DNA of 64,000 nt, taken from positions 14,768-78,767 of the forward strand of contig JAVVVE010000010.1 in the NCBI GenBank assembly GCA_036652815.1, written 5' to 3'. The notes under the pieces are model-generated. The model did not search any database and was not told the DNA's origin. It saw only the letters and a list, made by a program, of their open reading frames with translations. Positions within the stretch are counted from its first letter, which is position 1; each line of letters opens with the position of its first letter. The translations under genes and the position numbers were made by a program. Source of the stretch: SZUA-378 sp036652815 (lineage in GTDB: Bacteria > Bacillota > Clostridia > Lachnospirales > Lachnospiraceae). Of this stretch, positions 27,542-36,572 are shown in pieces.

Positions 27542-28846
27542 ATGGACAAGAGGCAGTATACTTATGCAGAGGCAGAACAATATATTTTGTCTGTTCCTAA
27601 GTTTACACAGAAAAATGAACAAACAAGAACAAAACAGTTCTATGAACGATTGGGGAAACCATGTGGAAACACCAAGATTATCCATGTGGCGGGTACCAAT
27701 GGCAAAGGCTCTGTGTGTGCTTATTTAAATGCTATGTTAACAGAAGCAGGATATACAGTAGGTATGTTTACCTCTCCGCATCTGGTTACCATGCGAGAGC
27801 GATTTCGTGTGGGCGGCAAGATGGTATCAGAATCGAAATTTGCAGCTTCTTTTTCTGATGTCATGGAAGAAGTCAGACAATGGAATAAAACAGAAGAATT
27901 TTATCATCCCACTTTTTTTGAATTACTGTTTTTTATGGGAATGCAATTATTTGAATCGAGTTCATTGGATTACGTGATACTGGAGACAGGACTTGGCGGC
28001 AGGCTGGATGCAACCAATGTGATAGAGCATCCGGTTGCCACAGTCATTACAAAGATTGCATTAGATCATATGGAATATCTTGGGGATACGTTGGAGAAGA
28101 TAGCAGGTGAGAAAGCAGGTATTCTCAAACAGGGCACACCGCTTATCTTCCTCGATACTACTCCGGAAGTAACGTCAGTACTTACAAACCGTGCAAAAGA
28201 TTTTGGGTGTGCAGTTTATGGGGTATCCTGTCAAAACTACACTATTTTACAGATTAAGAATAAAAGCATTGATTTTTTCACAGAATCTAAGTATTATAGG
28301 AGTATGAGACTCACATTATCGACATGTGCCTTATATCAATTAACCAATGTAGTCACGGCGATTATGACGATGACTGTAATTGGAGTACAACAACAGATGA
28401 GTGAAGAGCAGATTAGAAGGGCTGTGGCAGGCACAGTATGGGAAGGCAGAATGGAAGAGATTATGCCGGATGTTATACTGGATGGAGCTCATAATGAAGA
28501 TGGCATGGAAGCTTTTATGCATACCGTTCGTGCATCCAAGGGATATCGTAATCAACTTTTATTTGCAGTAGTTAAGGATAAGAACTATGCAGAGATGATT
28601 CGGATCTTGATGAAGGATCACTTGTTTGATCGGATTACCATTACGCAGATATCGGGAGACAGAGCAGTACCGGCAACGGTGCTTCGAGAGATATTTGAAC
28701 AGTATACGGATACTGAGATAGTAATAGAAGAAAATATAAGTGCTGCATTTGCGGATGCACTTGCACATAAGAAGAAACAGGATAGGTTATATATTGTAGG
28801 TTCCTTGTATTTGGTAGGGCAAATCAAGAAGGAGGAATTAAAATGA
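27542..28846 (+). CDS. folC: Folylpolyglutamate synthase/dihydrofolate synthase
   Basis: The 434-residue Mur-ligase-family enzyme has the P-loop HVAGTNGKGSVCAYL, MFTSPHLVTMRERF, LETGLGGRLDATNVI and, in the C-terminal domain, DGAHNEDGM. It adds glutamate to dihydropteroate and folates in the cytoplasm. It is in line with valS, and its stop codon overlaps the ATG of the following 46-residue gene (ATGA). Confidence 0.93.
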   Translation: MDKRQYTYAEAEQYILSVPKFTQKNEQTRTKQFYERLGKPCGNTKIIHVAGTNGKGSVCAYLNAMLTEAGYTVGMFTSPHLVTMRERFRVGGKMVSESKFAASFSDVMEEVRQWNKTEEFYHPTFFELLFFMGMQLFESSSLDYVILETGLGGRLDATNVIEHPVATVITKIALDHMEYLGDTLEKIAGEKAGILKQGTPLIFLDTTPEVTSVLTNRAKDFGCAVYGVSCQNYTILQIKNKSIDFFTESKYYRSMRLTLSTCALYQLTNVVTAIMTMTVIGVQQQMSEEQIRRAVAGTVWEGRMEEIMPDVILDGAHNEDGMEAFMHTVRASKGYRNQLLFAVVKDKNYAEMIRILMKDHLFDRITITQISGDRAVPATVLREIFEQYTDTEIVIEENISAAFADALAHKKKQDRLYIVGSLYLVGQIKKEELK

Positions 28847-28983
28847 TCGAGTTTGAGGAAGAATTAAAGAAATTTCATCCAAGTCTTGAAGTAGAAGATG
28901 CGGAAGAGTCTATTTATAATCAGGATTTGACGGATATGGCAGATGTACTGGTGGATATCATAAAGGATCAGAAAGAAGAATAG
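28843..28983 (+). CDS. 46-residue acidic protein, unknown function
   Basis: A short gene overlaps the folC stop by four bases (ATGA) and has a strong AAGAAGGAGG site just upstream. The product starts MIEFEEELKKFHPSLEVEDA and ends DIIKDQKEE; it is acidic, soluble and probably helical. Thirteen bases later the TPR gene begins. Real-gene status rests on the ribosome site, the stop-start coupling and the tight spacing. I recognise no domain. Confidence 0.72.
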   Translation: MIEFEEELKKFHPSLEVEDAEESIYNQDLTDMADVLVDIIKDQKEE

Positions 28984-28995
28984 AGGGGACAGAGC

Positions 28996-30408
28996 ATGAA
29001 TTGTTATAATTGTGGATGTCGCTTATCAGAAAAAGATTACTGCACCGGTTGTGGAGCAGATGTATCTTTATATAAGAGAATCGTTCATGTATCGAATATG
29101 TTCTACAATGAAGGGTTGGCAAAAGCTAATGTAAGAGACTTATCGGGAGCGATTACCAGTTTAAGACAGAGTCTTAAGTTTAATAAGAATAATATTAAGG
29201 CAAGGAATCTGCTTGGTCTGGTTTATTTTGAGATGGGTGAAGTCGTAGCAGCATTGAGCGAATGGGTCATCAGCAAAAATATACGTTCAGATAAGAATAT
29301 CGCAGATGATTACATTAATGCAATACAGGCGAATCCAAGTCGTCTGGAGACCATTAATCAGACCATTAAAAAATACAATCAGGCATTAGACTACTGTCAT
29401 CAGGACAGTTTAGATCTAGCGGTGATTCAATTAAAAAAGGTGTTATCGTTAAATCCCAAATTTGTTAGAGCACACCAGCTATTGGCACTGCTTTATATTC
29501 AGGCAGAAGAGTGGGACAAGGCCAAAAGAGAATTAGACAAGTGTTGTAAAATCGATGGAAATAATACCACAACGCTTCGCTATCTAAAGGAAGTTAACAA
29601 TACTGTGCTTACGGAAGAAGAAAAGAATTCTTCAAATAAGAATCGTAAGAAGCAGGATGAGGCGATTCAGTATCGAAGTGGGAATGAGACGATTATTCAA
29701 CCTATGAATATAAAGGAACAGTCCGGTTTTCAGACCTTGTGGAATATCGTGATAGGAGCTGTGATTGGACTGGCTATTGCGTGGTTCTTAATTCTGCCGG
29801 CGAGGATACAAGGGGCTAAAGCAGATATTGATAAAGAATTGAAAGCAGTGAGTGAAACCTCAGATGTAAAGTCTTCTACCATCGAAGAATTGAATCAAAA
29901 GATAACAGATTTAACAGAGGAAATCACTACCTTAAAGACGAGGGTTGCATCATATGAGGGAACAGATGGTACGATGAAGGCCAGTGATAATTTAATCAAA
30001 GCCGCCAATCTATATCTCCAGAATCCGGAAGATGCTACAAAGATCGCAGATAGTTTAGGTCAGATAGAGGATACCGCATTGGGTGCCAACGCCACACCGG
30101 AGTTCACAGCATTGTATACGACATTAATGAAAGAGGTTGGAACGAAAGTATCAGCATCCTATTATAAAACAGGTTATGCAGCCTATAAACAAGGTAATTA
30201 TTCTTTGGCGATTACAGATCTTAAGAAATCATCAGAATTTGATGAAACCAATGCAGATGCCCTATATAATCTTGCCAATGCTTATCGAAAGAATGGAGAT
30301 AAGGAAGATGCGATTACAACTTACCGCAAGGTAATGCAGTTATTTGAAGGTACGGAAAAAGCTAAGAAGTCCGAAGACAGTATAGCAGAGATGAAAGCAG
30401 AATCCTAA
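28996..30408 (+). CDS. Zinc-ribbon, TPR and coiled-coil membrane protein
   Basis: The 470-residue protein starts with a zinc ribbon (C3, C6, C16, C19). TPR-like repeats cover about residues 35-210, one transmembrane helix lies at about 250-270 (NIVIGAVIGLAIAWFLI), then a coiled coil (about 275-320) and a C-terminal TPR block (about 385-465). The N-terminal half should be cytoplasmic and the C-terminal half outside. This looks like a scaffold spanning the membrane; no enzymatic motif is seen. It ends at a strong terminator before the spoIIA genes. Confidence 0.8.
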   Translation: MNCYNCGCRLSEKDYCTGCGADVSLYKRIVHVSNMFYNEGLAKANVRDLSGAITSLRQSLKFNKNNIKARNLLGLVYFEMGEVVAALSEWVISKNIRSDKNIADDYINAIQANPSRLETINQTIKKYNQALDYCHQDSLDLAVIQLKKVLSLNPKFVRAHQLLALLYIQAEEWDKAKRELDKCCKIDGNNTTTLRYLKEVNNTVLTEEEKNSSNKNRKKQDEAIQYRSGNETIIQPMNIKEQSGFQTLWNIVIGAVIGLAIAWFLILPARIQGAKADIDKELKAVSETSDVKSSTIEELNQKITDLTEEITTLKTRVASYEGTDGTMKASDNLIKAANLYLQNPEDATKIADSLGQIEDTALGANATPEFTALYTTLMKEVGTKVSASYYKTGYAAYKQGNYSLAITDLKKSSEFDETNADALYNLANAYRKNGDKEDAITTYRKVMQLFEGTEKAKKSEDSIAEMKAES

Positions 30409-30423
30409 TATTCTGTAAAATAC

Positions 30424-30456
30424 AAAAGAGAACATAGAGTCTATGTTCTCTTTTTT
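30424..30456 (+). terminator. Intrinsic terminator between the TPR gene and spoIIA
   Basis: AAAAGAGAACATA (30424-30436) and TATGTTCTCTTTT (30442-30454) form a 13-base-pair stem with a five-base loop, followed by T to 30456. The spoIIA promoter must therefore lie in the roughly 40 bases after it or involve read-through; no clear sigma-H promoter is seen. Confidence 0.85.
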
Positions 30457-30498
30457 GTGTGCAAAAAATGTAGAAAAAAGAAAAGGAGCAAGAGGGGT

Positions 30499-30807
30499 AT
30501 GGAAGAGGATTACAAGGTAATTGATCATTGTCTTATGGTAAAGATGCCGGAGGAATTGGATCATTACAAAGCAACAGATATTAAGGAAAAGGCAGATTAT
30601 TATATTATCAATGGCGAGGTGCAGAATATTGTATTTGATTTTGAAGATACGAGGTTCATGGATAGCTCGGGTATCGGAGTTATTATAGGTAGATACAAGA
30701 AGATACTATGTTTTGGTGGTAAAGTATTTGCGATTCATACAGATGGACAGATTAAACGGATTTTGAAAATGGCAGGATTATCTAAAATTATCGAGATTAT
30801 GGAATAG
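30499..30807 (+). CDS. spoIIAA: Anti-sigma-F factor antagonist
   Basis: The 102-residue STAS protein has FDFEDTRFMDSSGIGVIIGR; the serine in DSSGIG is the residue phosphorylated by SpoIIAB. Unphosphorylated SpoIIAA frees sigma F in the forespore. ATG 30499 gives the usual length; the in-frame opening at 30457 lies in the terminator region. Followed by spoIIAB after 14 bases. Confidence 0.93.
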   Translation: MEEDYKVIDHCLMVKMPEELDHYKATDIKEKADYYIINGEVQNIVFDFEDTRFMDSSGIGVIIGRYKKILCFGGKVFAIHTDGQIKRILKMAGLSKIIEIME

Positions 30808-30821
30808 AGGGAGAAAACAAG

Positions 30822-31265
30822 ATGAAGAATGAGATGAAATTGGAATTTGATGCATTATCAGTAAATGAGGGATTTGCAAGGGTGGCGGTAGCTGCCTTTA
30901 TGGCTATTTTAAATCCTACGTTGGAAGAGGTATCGGATGTAAAGACTGCGGTATCAGAAGCAGTTACCAATGCGATTATTCATGGATATGAAAATAGTAA
31001 GGGAAAGGTATTTATGCATTGTACCTTGGAGGGTGATGTCTTACATATTACGATTCGAGATACCGGACATGGCATTGCAGATGTTGAGAAGGCCATGGAA
31101 CCGCTCTTTACGACCAGACCGGAATTGGAACGCTCCGGAATGGGATTTTCTTTTATGGAAGCTTTTATGGATGATCTCGAGGTGGAATCTACACCTAAAA
31201 TCGGAACTACCATACGCATGCAGAAAAAACTGGGAACAACGCCTTGGATATCTGATGAGGAGTAG
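30822..31265 (+). CDS. spoIIAB: Anti-sigma-F factor / serine kinase
   Basis: The 147-residue GHKL kinase has the N box (VSEAVTNAIIHGY), the G1 box (IRDTGHGIAD) and G2 region (ERSGMGFSFMEAF). It holds sigma F inactive in the predivisional cell and phosphorylates SpoIIAA. Length matches the family. Three bases separate its stop from sigF. Confidence 0.94.
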   Translation: MKNEMKLEFDALSVNEGFARVAVAAFMAILNPTLEEVSDVKTAVSEAVTNAIIHGYENSKGKVFMHCTLEGDVLHITIRDTGHGIADVEKAMEPLFTTRPELERSGMGFSFMEAFMDDLEVESTPKIGTTIRMQKKLGTTPWISDEE

Positions 31266-31268
31266 CTG

Positions 31269-31988
31269 ATGGAAGAAAATACCGTACTAATTGCACGAGC
31301 GCAAAGCGGAGATAAAAGGGCAAGAGAGGTGCTGGTAGAGAATAATCTGGGATTGGTGCATCATATCGTAAAACGATTTTATGGGAGAGGATATGATACA
31401 GAAGATCTGTTCCAGATAGGGAGTATCGGATTGATGAAAGCGATTGATAAGTTTGATTTATCCTATGATGTTAAATTTTCAACTTATGCAGTACCGATGA
31501 TAACAGGAGAGATAAAGAGGTTCTTGCGAGATGATGGTATGATTAAGATGAGCCGTTCTCTCAAAGAAAATGCATGGAAGATTCATGCGGTATCGGAAAG
31601 ACTGATGCATGAACGAGGACGAGAAGTGACGATTGATGAGATTGCCAAAGAACTGGCACTTTCCCCTGAGGATATCATATTATCCATGGAAGCTAATATG
31701 GAGGTCGAGTCTATCTACAAGACCGTTTACCAGGGAGAGGGAACAGAGCTTTACTTAGTAGATAAATTACCCACAAAACAAGATGATAATGAACATCTAT
31801 TGAATCGTATGATGATAGATCAACTATTGGAAACCTTAGAAGATAAGGAAAGAAAATTAATTACACTACGATATTATTGTGATAAAACACAGGTAGAAGT
31901 CGCTAAAGAATTAGGTATTTCACAAGTGCAGGTATCCAGATTGGAGAAAAAGGTGCTTCGTCAAATGAGAGAGGAACTGGAGGTATAG
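31269..31988 (+). CDS. sigF: RNA polymerase sigma-F factor
   Basis: The 239-residue sigma-70 family protein has region 2 (DLFQIGSIGLMKAIDKFDLS, then FSTYAVPMITGEIKRFLRDD), region 3 and region 4 (VAKELGISQVQVSRLEKKVL). Its position after spoIIAB makes it sigma F (SpoIIAC), the early forespore sigma factor. GAGGAG precedes the ATG. The spoVA genes follow directly, as in many Clostridia. Confidence 0.95.
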   Translation: MEENTVLIARAQSGDKRAREVLVENNLGLVHHIVKRFYGRGYDTEDLFQIGSIGLMKAIDKFDLSYDVKFSTYAVPMITGEIKRFLRDDGMIKMSRSLKENAWKIHAVSERLMHERGREVTIDEIAKELALSPEDIILSMEANMEVESIYKTVYQGEGTELYLVDKLPTKQDDNEHLLNRMMIDQLLETLEDKERKLITLRYYCDKTQVEVAKELGISQVQVSRLEKKVLRQMREELEV

Positions 31989-32066
31989 ACATACTGTGAA
32001 ATGGCAATACTTGCTATAGAACTGATGATTGCTGAAACGAAACAGGATGGGAAAAGGCAGGTAGGC

Positions 32067-32705
32067 ATGGCGGGTGAAATCTTATATCTTAAGATGAAAC
32101 GGAATGTAGAAGTGGTGGAAAAAAACGTATATTTAAAAGATATTGCAAGTCTGTTATGTAAGGAAGAGCATATTGCGGCGAAAGCAAAAGCGATGCCGGT
32201 GTATCGTTTTCCCAAGCAGATAGATAAGAACAATAAGAGACAAGTGATTAGCGTTTTAAAGATAATAGAGTTGCTGCAGGACATGGATGCTGCGATATCG
32301 GTGGAGAATCTGGGGGAAACGGATACGATATTGGAGCTTGTGAAACCGAAGGCACATGGAGATCTTTTACAGGGATGTAAGACCGCATTTATCGCATTGA
32401 TTTGCTTTTTTGGAACCGCATTTACGGTCATGGCTTTTCACAATGATATCGGTATTACTCAAGTATTTATAAAGCTGCATGAGTTGGTAACGGGAGTTCC
32501 GTCTAATGGGTATACTGTCTTAGAGGTCACCTATTCGATAGGACTGGCAGCCGGTATCCTCTTATTCTTTAATCATGTTGGCAGCAAACGCATTACGAAA
32601 GATCCGACTCCGATTGAAGTAGAGATGCGTATCTATGAGGCCGATGTCAATACAGCACTGGTAGAGACCGCAGGAAGAGAAGGTAAGACTATCGATGTTA
32701 CCTAA
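32067..32705 (+). CDS. spoVAA: Stage V sporulation protein AA
   Basis: The 212-residue protein has an N-terminal domain starting GEILYLKMKRNVEV, and two membrane helices near residues 115 and 160 (CFFGTAFTVMAFHNDIG). Content and place after sigF identify SpoVAA, part of the channel for Ca-dipicolinic acid in the forespore inner membrane. ATG 32067 gives a length close to Bacillus SpoVAA; ATG 32001 would add 22 residues and has a poorer ribosome site. Overlaps spoVAB by 11 bases. Normally transcribed by sigma G. Confidence 0.85.
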   Translation: MAGEILYLKMKRNVEVVEKNVYLKDIASLLCKEEHIAAKAKAMPVYRFPKQIDKNNKRQVISVLKIIELLQDMDAAISVENLGETDTILELVKPKAHGDLLQGCKTAFIALICFFGTAFTVMAFHNDIGITQVFIKLHELVTGVPSNGYTVLEVTYSIGLAAGILLFFNHVGSKRITKDPTPIEVEMRIYEADVNTALVETAGREGKTIDVT

Positions 32706-33156
32706 GATGTTGCTGGCATTAATCGGAGTAAGCGGCGGACTATTGGTGTCAGGGGGTGTGTTTACGGTGTTCGTTACAGTGGGGCTGGTGCCTCGGCTGG
32801 CTGCAAAGACACACACCAATAACAGAGTATTTTTTTATGAAAATGCCATTGGACTGGGAACGATAGTTGGCTGTGCCGTCAGTGTTTTTCCACAAAGTTT
32901 TGAGATGGGTCATTATATGGCAGCCCGGTATCCGATAGGACAATGTATACTGATGCTATTTGGTATCTTTGCAGGTATTTTTGTGGGTTGTTTTGCATTG
33001 GCAATTGCGGAGATGTTAGATGCGATTCCTATTTTCTTAAGGCGCGTATCTTTGTACAAAGGACTGGTCATCGTCGTAGCGGCGATGGCATTTGGTAAGG
33101 TGTGTGGTTCTTTATTATATTTTGCACAAGGTATTTTTAACTATGGTGGACAATAG
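32695..33156 (+). CDS. spoVAB: Stage V sporulation protein AB
   Basis: The 153-residue membrane protein has about four to five helices, the ALIGVSGGLLVSGGVFTVFV start and AIAEMLDAIPIFLRRV near the end, as in SpoVAB. It overlaps spoVAA and precedes spoVAC by 14 bases. Role: component of the SpoVA dipicolinate channel. Confidence 0.88.
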   Translation: MLPKMLLALIGVSGGLLVSGGVFTVFVTVGLVPRLAAKTHTNNRVFFYENAIGLGTIVGCAVSVFPQSFEMGHYMAARYPIGQCILMLFGIFAGIFVGCFALAIAEMLDAIPIFLRRVSLYKGLVIVVAAMAFGKVCGSLLYFAQGIFNYGGQ

Positions 33157-33170
33157 GGAAGGAAAAAAAC

Positions 33171-33617
33171 ATGGATGAAGAAAAAAAACAGGCTTATCAG
33201 GAATATGTCAAAAAAGTAACTCCAAAGCATAATACGGGAGTGCAAATGATGAAAGCATGGTTGGTTGGCGGCGTAATCTGCGTATTGGGGCAGGCTATTA
33301 TAAACTATTGCATGAGTCTGGGTATGGAAGCCGAGATAGCGGGGTCATGGTGTTCTTTGATCTTAATCTTTATAGCGGTACTCTTGACGGGACTTAATAT
33401 CTATCCGCGCATCGCTAAGTTTGGGGGTGCAGGAGCACTGGTTCCGATTACAGGATTTGCCAATTCGGTTGCGGCACCGGCGATAGAGTTTAAACAGGAG
33501 GGACAGGTATTTGGAGTCGGCTGCAAGATATTTAGTATTGCGGGACCGGTGATTCTGTATGGTGTCTTTACCAGTTGGTTATTAGGAGTTGGCTATTATC
33601 TGTTCCGACTGCTCTAA
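33171..33617 (+). CDS. spoVAC: Stage V sporulation protein AC
   Basis: The 148-residue membrane protein has the family start KKQAYQEYVKKVTPKHN and the conserved GGAGALVPITGFANSVAAPA segment. SpoVAC is the mechanosensitive pore of the dipicolinate channel in Bacillus. It is normally followed by spoVAD, but here the next gene is uxaB, and an operator of that gene starts at the spoVAC stop codon. Confidence 0.93.
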   Translation: MDEEKKQAYQEYVKKVTPKHNTGVQMMKAWLVGGVICVLGQAIINYCMSLGMEAEIAGSWCSLILIFIAVLLTGLNIYPRIAKFGGAGALVPITGFANSVAAPAIEFKQEGQVFGVGCKIFSIAGPVILYGVFTSWLLGVGYYLFRLL

Positions 33618-33660
33618 CACGACATCAAACAGTATAAAATGTCTAATTTAAGTCTTATAT
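33614..33660 (+). promoter_or_regulatory. Operator candidate A of the sugar-acid cluster
   Basis: CTAACACGACAT (33614-33625), 13 bases, ATGTCTA (33639-33645), then TTTA and TCTT blocks. GACAT and ATGTC form an inverted repeat. The same layout recurs at 37552, in front of the dehydrogenase gene. It begins inside the stop region of spoVAC. Binding by the AraC-type regulator at 36573-37463 is inferred. Confidence 0.65.
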
Positions 33661-33724
33661 CATGTCTGTAATCATTGTATCATTTCTTTAAGGAAGACAA
33701 CAAAGAAAGGGATGGTATTGAGCA

Positions 33725-35074
33725 ATGAAAGAGACAGTGATGCAATTTGGTGAAGGTGGATTCTTAAGAGGATTTGTAGATTATTTTTTTCATCAATTAA
33801 ATGAACAGGGGTTATATGACGGTAAAGTGGTTGTCATTCAACCGATTGAACAAGGTATGGTAGAGCTATTAAATGAACAGCACGGCGAATACAATCTGTT
33901 TCTTAGAGGTGTCAATGAAGGAAAAGTAGTCGATGAACATACGCATATCACTTCTATTTCAAGAGGGATCAATCCCTACACCCATTTTGAAGATTATATG
34001 GATTTAGCCCAGAATCCGGATTTGCGTGTTATTGTGTCAAATACTACAGAAGCGGGTATTGAATATCTTGGAACAGAACAGTTCACGGATAGACCGGCCA
34101 GGTCTTATCCGGCTAAATTAACGCAATTTTTATATAAGAGATATGAACTTGGCTTAAGAGGATTCCTTTTGCTGCCATGTGAATTAATAGACCATAATGC
34201 AGATATGCTGAAAAAGTGTGTGCTGCAATATGCAAAATTGTGGAATCTTGGAGAATCATTTATACAATGGATTTTGACAGAAAATGAGTTCTGCAATACG
34301 CTGGTAGATAGAATCGTTACAGGATATCCAAGAGGAGAGGTGGAAACACTTACAAAACGCCTTGGTTATACAGATCAGCTTATGGATACTGCAGAGATAT
34401 TTCATCTCTGGGTGATAGAAGGACACCACGAGGAGGAACTTCCGTTTCAAAAGGCCGGATATCATATCATATGGACAGATGATGTTACTCCCTATAAGAA
34501 GAGAAAAGTACGTATCTTAAATGGCGCTCATACGGCGATGGTCTTAGGAGCTTATCTCTATGGAATGGAATATGTCGGAGCATGCTTACAGGAAGAAACG
34601 GTATGTGCTTATTTAAAAAAATGTATTTTTGAAGAGATTGTACCTGCTCTTGGCAATACGGAGACAGATATTGCATTTGGAAAAGCTGTTTTAGAGAGAT
34701 TTTCCAATCCATTTATTAAGCACATGTTGCTATCGATTGCACTGAATTCTGTCAGTAAATTCCAAGTACGAGTACTACCTACTATATTGGAATATAAAGA
34801 GCAATTTGGTAGTTACCCGGAGGCACTTACGATGTCTATGGCGGCATTGATTGCATTTTATAAAACAGATCAGGCAAAGGACAATCAAGATATTGTGCAA
34901 TTTATGGCACAAGCAAGTGTGACAGAGATTATGCAAAAAGAAGAATATTGGAAAGCGGATTTAAGCGATATGATTCCACAAGTAAGCCAATATTATGATC
35001 TGATTCAGACACAAGGGATGAAGGCTGCCTATCTGATGGTGTTGCAGGAAGCAGAAAAGAGGTCTCTGCTATGA
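33725..35074 (+). CDS. uxaB: Tagaturonate reductase (altronate oxidoreductase)
   Basis: The 449-residue protein belongs to the mannitol dehydrogenase/UxaB family: MQFGEGGFLRGFVDYFFHQL at the N-terminus, VSNTTEAGIEY, LPCELIDHNAD and RILNGAHTAMVLGAYLYG (the catalytic region). It reduces D-tagaturonate to D-altronate with NADH. The stop overlaps the uxaA start by four bases, so the two steps are coupled. GGGATGG lies upstream. No uxaC isomerase is next to it, so the tagaturonate may come from another source than galacturonate. Confidence 0.9.
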   Translation: MKETVMQFGEGGFLRGFVDYFFHQLNEQGLYDGKVVVIQPIEQGMVELLNEQHGEYNLFLRGVNEGKVVDEHTHITSISRGINPYTHFEDYMDLAQNPDLRVIVSNTTEAGIEYLGTEQFTDRPARSYPAKLTQFLYKRYELGLRGFLLLPCELIDHNADMLKKCVLQYAKLWNLGESFIQWILTENEFCNTLVDRIVTGYPRGEVETLTKRLGYTDQLMDTAEIFHLWVIEGHHEEELPFQKAGYHIIWTDDVTPYKKRKVRILNGAHTAMVLGAYLYGMEYVGACLQEETVCAYLKKCIFEEIVPALGNTETDIAFGKAVLERFSNPFIKHMLLSIALNSVSKFQVRVLPTILEYKEQFGSYPEALTMSMAALIAFYKTDQAKDNQDIVQFMAQASVTEIMQKEEYWKADLSDMIPQVSQYYDLIQTQGMKAAYLMVLQEAEKRSLL

Positions 35075-36552
35075 AAAAAAGTATTCAAATCAATCCAATG
35101 GATAATGTAAGTGTAGCACTACTCCCGATTTCAAAGGGAACGATACTGCAGGAAGAAACAACTTCGATTACCATACAGGAGAATATCCCACAAGGTCATA
35201 AGTTTGCACGACAGTCTATCGGCATGGGAGAAGAAGTCATCAAATATGGAAGCCGTATTGGCTATGCAACAAAACAGATAGAAGCAGGAGAATGGGTTCA
35301 TGTACATAATATAAAAACAGCACTGGGAGAAGAACTTAAATACACCTATGAACCTGTAAATACTAAGATACCAAGCATACAACCATCTACTTTTATGGGA
35401 TATCGCAGACAAAATGGTAAAGTAGGTATCCGTAATGCAATCTGGATCATTCCAACTGTGGGGTGTGTTAATTCCATTGTGAGGACTTTAGAGAAAAATG
35501 CAGCACATCTAGTCAAAGGCTGTGTAGAAGAAGTGGTTGCTTTTATGCATCCGTATGGGTGTTCCCAGATGGGAGAGGATCAGGAGTATACCAGACAGGT
35601 ATTGGCAGATATGGTGAATCACCCCAATGCAGGTGGTGTCTTAGTAGTGGGACTGGGCTGCGAAAATAGTAATATTGATGTTTTAAAACAATATATCGGT
35701 ACCTATGATGAGAAAAGAGTCCGATTCTTACAATGTCAAGAGGAAGAACAGGAACTGGAAACAGGGATGCAATTATTAAGCGAACTGGCAGATTATGCAG
35801 GTGCGTTTCATCGTGAGCCGATAGATGCAGGGGAATTGGTCATTGGTATGAAGTGTGGAGGCTCCGATGGATTATCCGGTATTACAGCAAATCCATTGGT
35901 AGGAGCGTTCTCAGATAAGCTGATTGCACAAGGAGGAACAACGATCCTGACCGAAGTCCCTGAGATGTTTGGTGCAGAGACTCTCTTAATGAATCGTTGT
36001 GCGGATGAAATGCGATTTCACCAAACAGAGAAGCTCATCCGCGAATTTAAAGAATATTATACCAGTCATCACCAGACTATCTATGAGAATCCCTCTCCCG
36101 GCAATAAGCAGGGAGGCATCTCTACCTTAGAGGATAAATCTCTGGGTTGTACACAGAAGTCGGGGCATGCGGCAGTAACAGGCGTCCTGGACTATACACA
36201 ATGCGTGACTGAAAGAGGATTATATCTGCTTAGTGCACCGGGCAATGATCTGGTTGCGTCTACTGCCCTCGCAATAGCGGGAGCACATATGGTTCTCTTT
36301 ACCACAGGACGGGGAACACCTTTCGCTTCACCCGTACCTACGGTTAAGATATCCAGTAACACACAGTTATCTATGGGCAAGCATAACTGGATCGATTTTA
36401 ATGCAGGCTCCTTGGTAGAAGACCAAAGTATGGAGATTCTGTCACAACAATTATTTGACTATGTCCTGGAAGTAGCTTCCGGCAAACAGGTAAAATCAGA
36501 ACAAGCCGGATATCATGACATGGCTATTTTCAAACAAGGCGTAACCCTATAA
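35071..36552 (+). CDS. uxaA: Altronate dehydratase
   Basis: The 493-residue protein has the N-terminal SAF-like domain of UxaA (DNVSVALLPISKGT, about residues 10-90) and the C-terminal UxaA/GarD domain with GYRRQNGKVGIRN, VVAFMHPYGCSQMGED, GMKCGGSDGLSGITANP and a late cluster with GRGTPFASPVPTVKIS. It converts D-altronate to 2-keto-3-deoxy-D-gluconate using a metal. It overlaps uxaB. KDG kinase and aldolase are not in the window. Confidence 0.92.
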   Translation: MKKSIQINPMDNVSVALLPISKGTILQEETTSITIQENIPQGHKFARQSIGMGEEVIKYGSRIGYATKQIEAGEWVHVHNIKTALGEELKYTYEPVNTKIPSIQPSTFMGYRRQNGKVGIRNAIWIIPTVGCVNSIVRTLEKNAAHLVKGCVEEVVAFMHPYGCSQMGEDQEYTRQVLADMVNHPNAGGVLVVGLGCENSNIDVLKQYIGTYDEKRVRFLQCQEEEQELETGMQLLSELADYAGAFHREPIDAGELVIGMKCGGSDGLSGITANPLVGAFSDKLIAQGGTTILTEVPEMFGAETLLMNRCADEMRFHQTEKLIREFKEYYTSHHQTIYENPSPGNKQGGISTLEDKSLGCTQKSGHAAVTGVLDYTQCVTERGLYLLSAPGNDLVASTALAIAGAHMVLFTTGRGTPFASPVPTVKISSNTQLSMGKHNWIDFNAGSLVEDQSMEILSQQLFDYVLEVASGKQVKSEQAGYHDMAIFKQGVTL

Positions 36553-36572
36553 TAGAGCCTGCATCTATGTAC

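Noticed and set aside
33725..36552. Classical galacturonate (UxaC-first) pathway
   Set aside because: No uronate isomerase is present in the cluster; a dehydrogenase and a lactonase-like gene are found instead.
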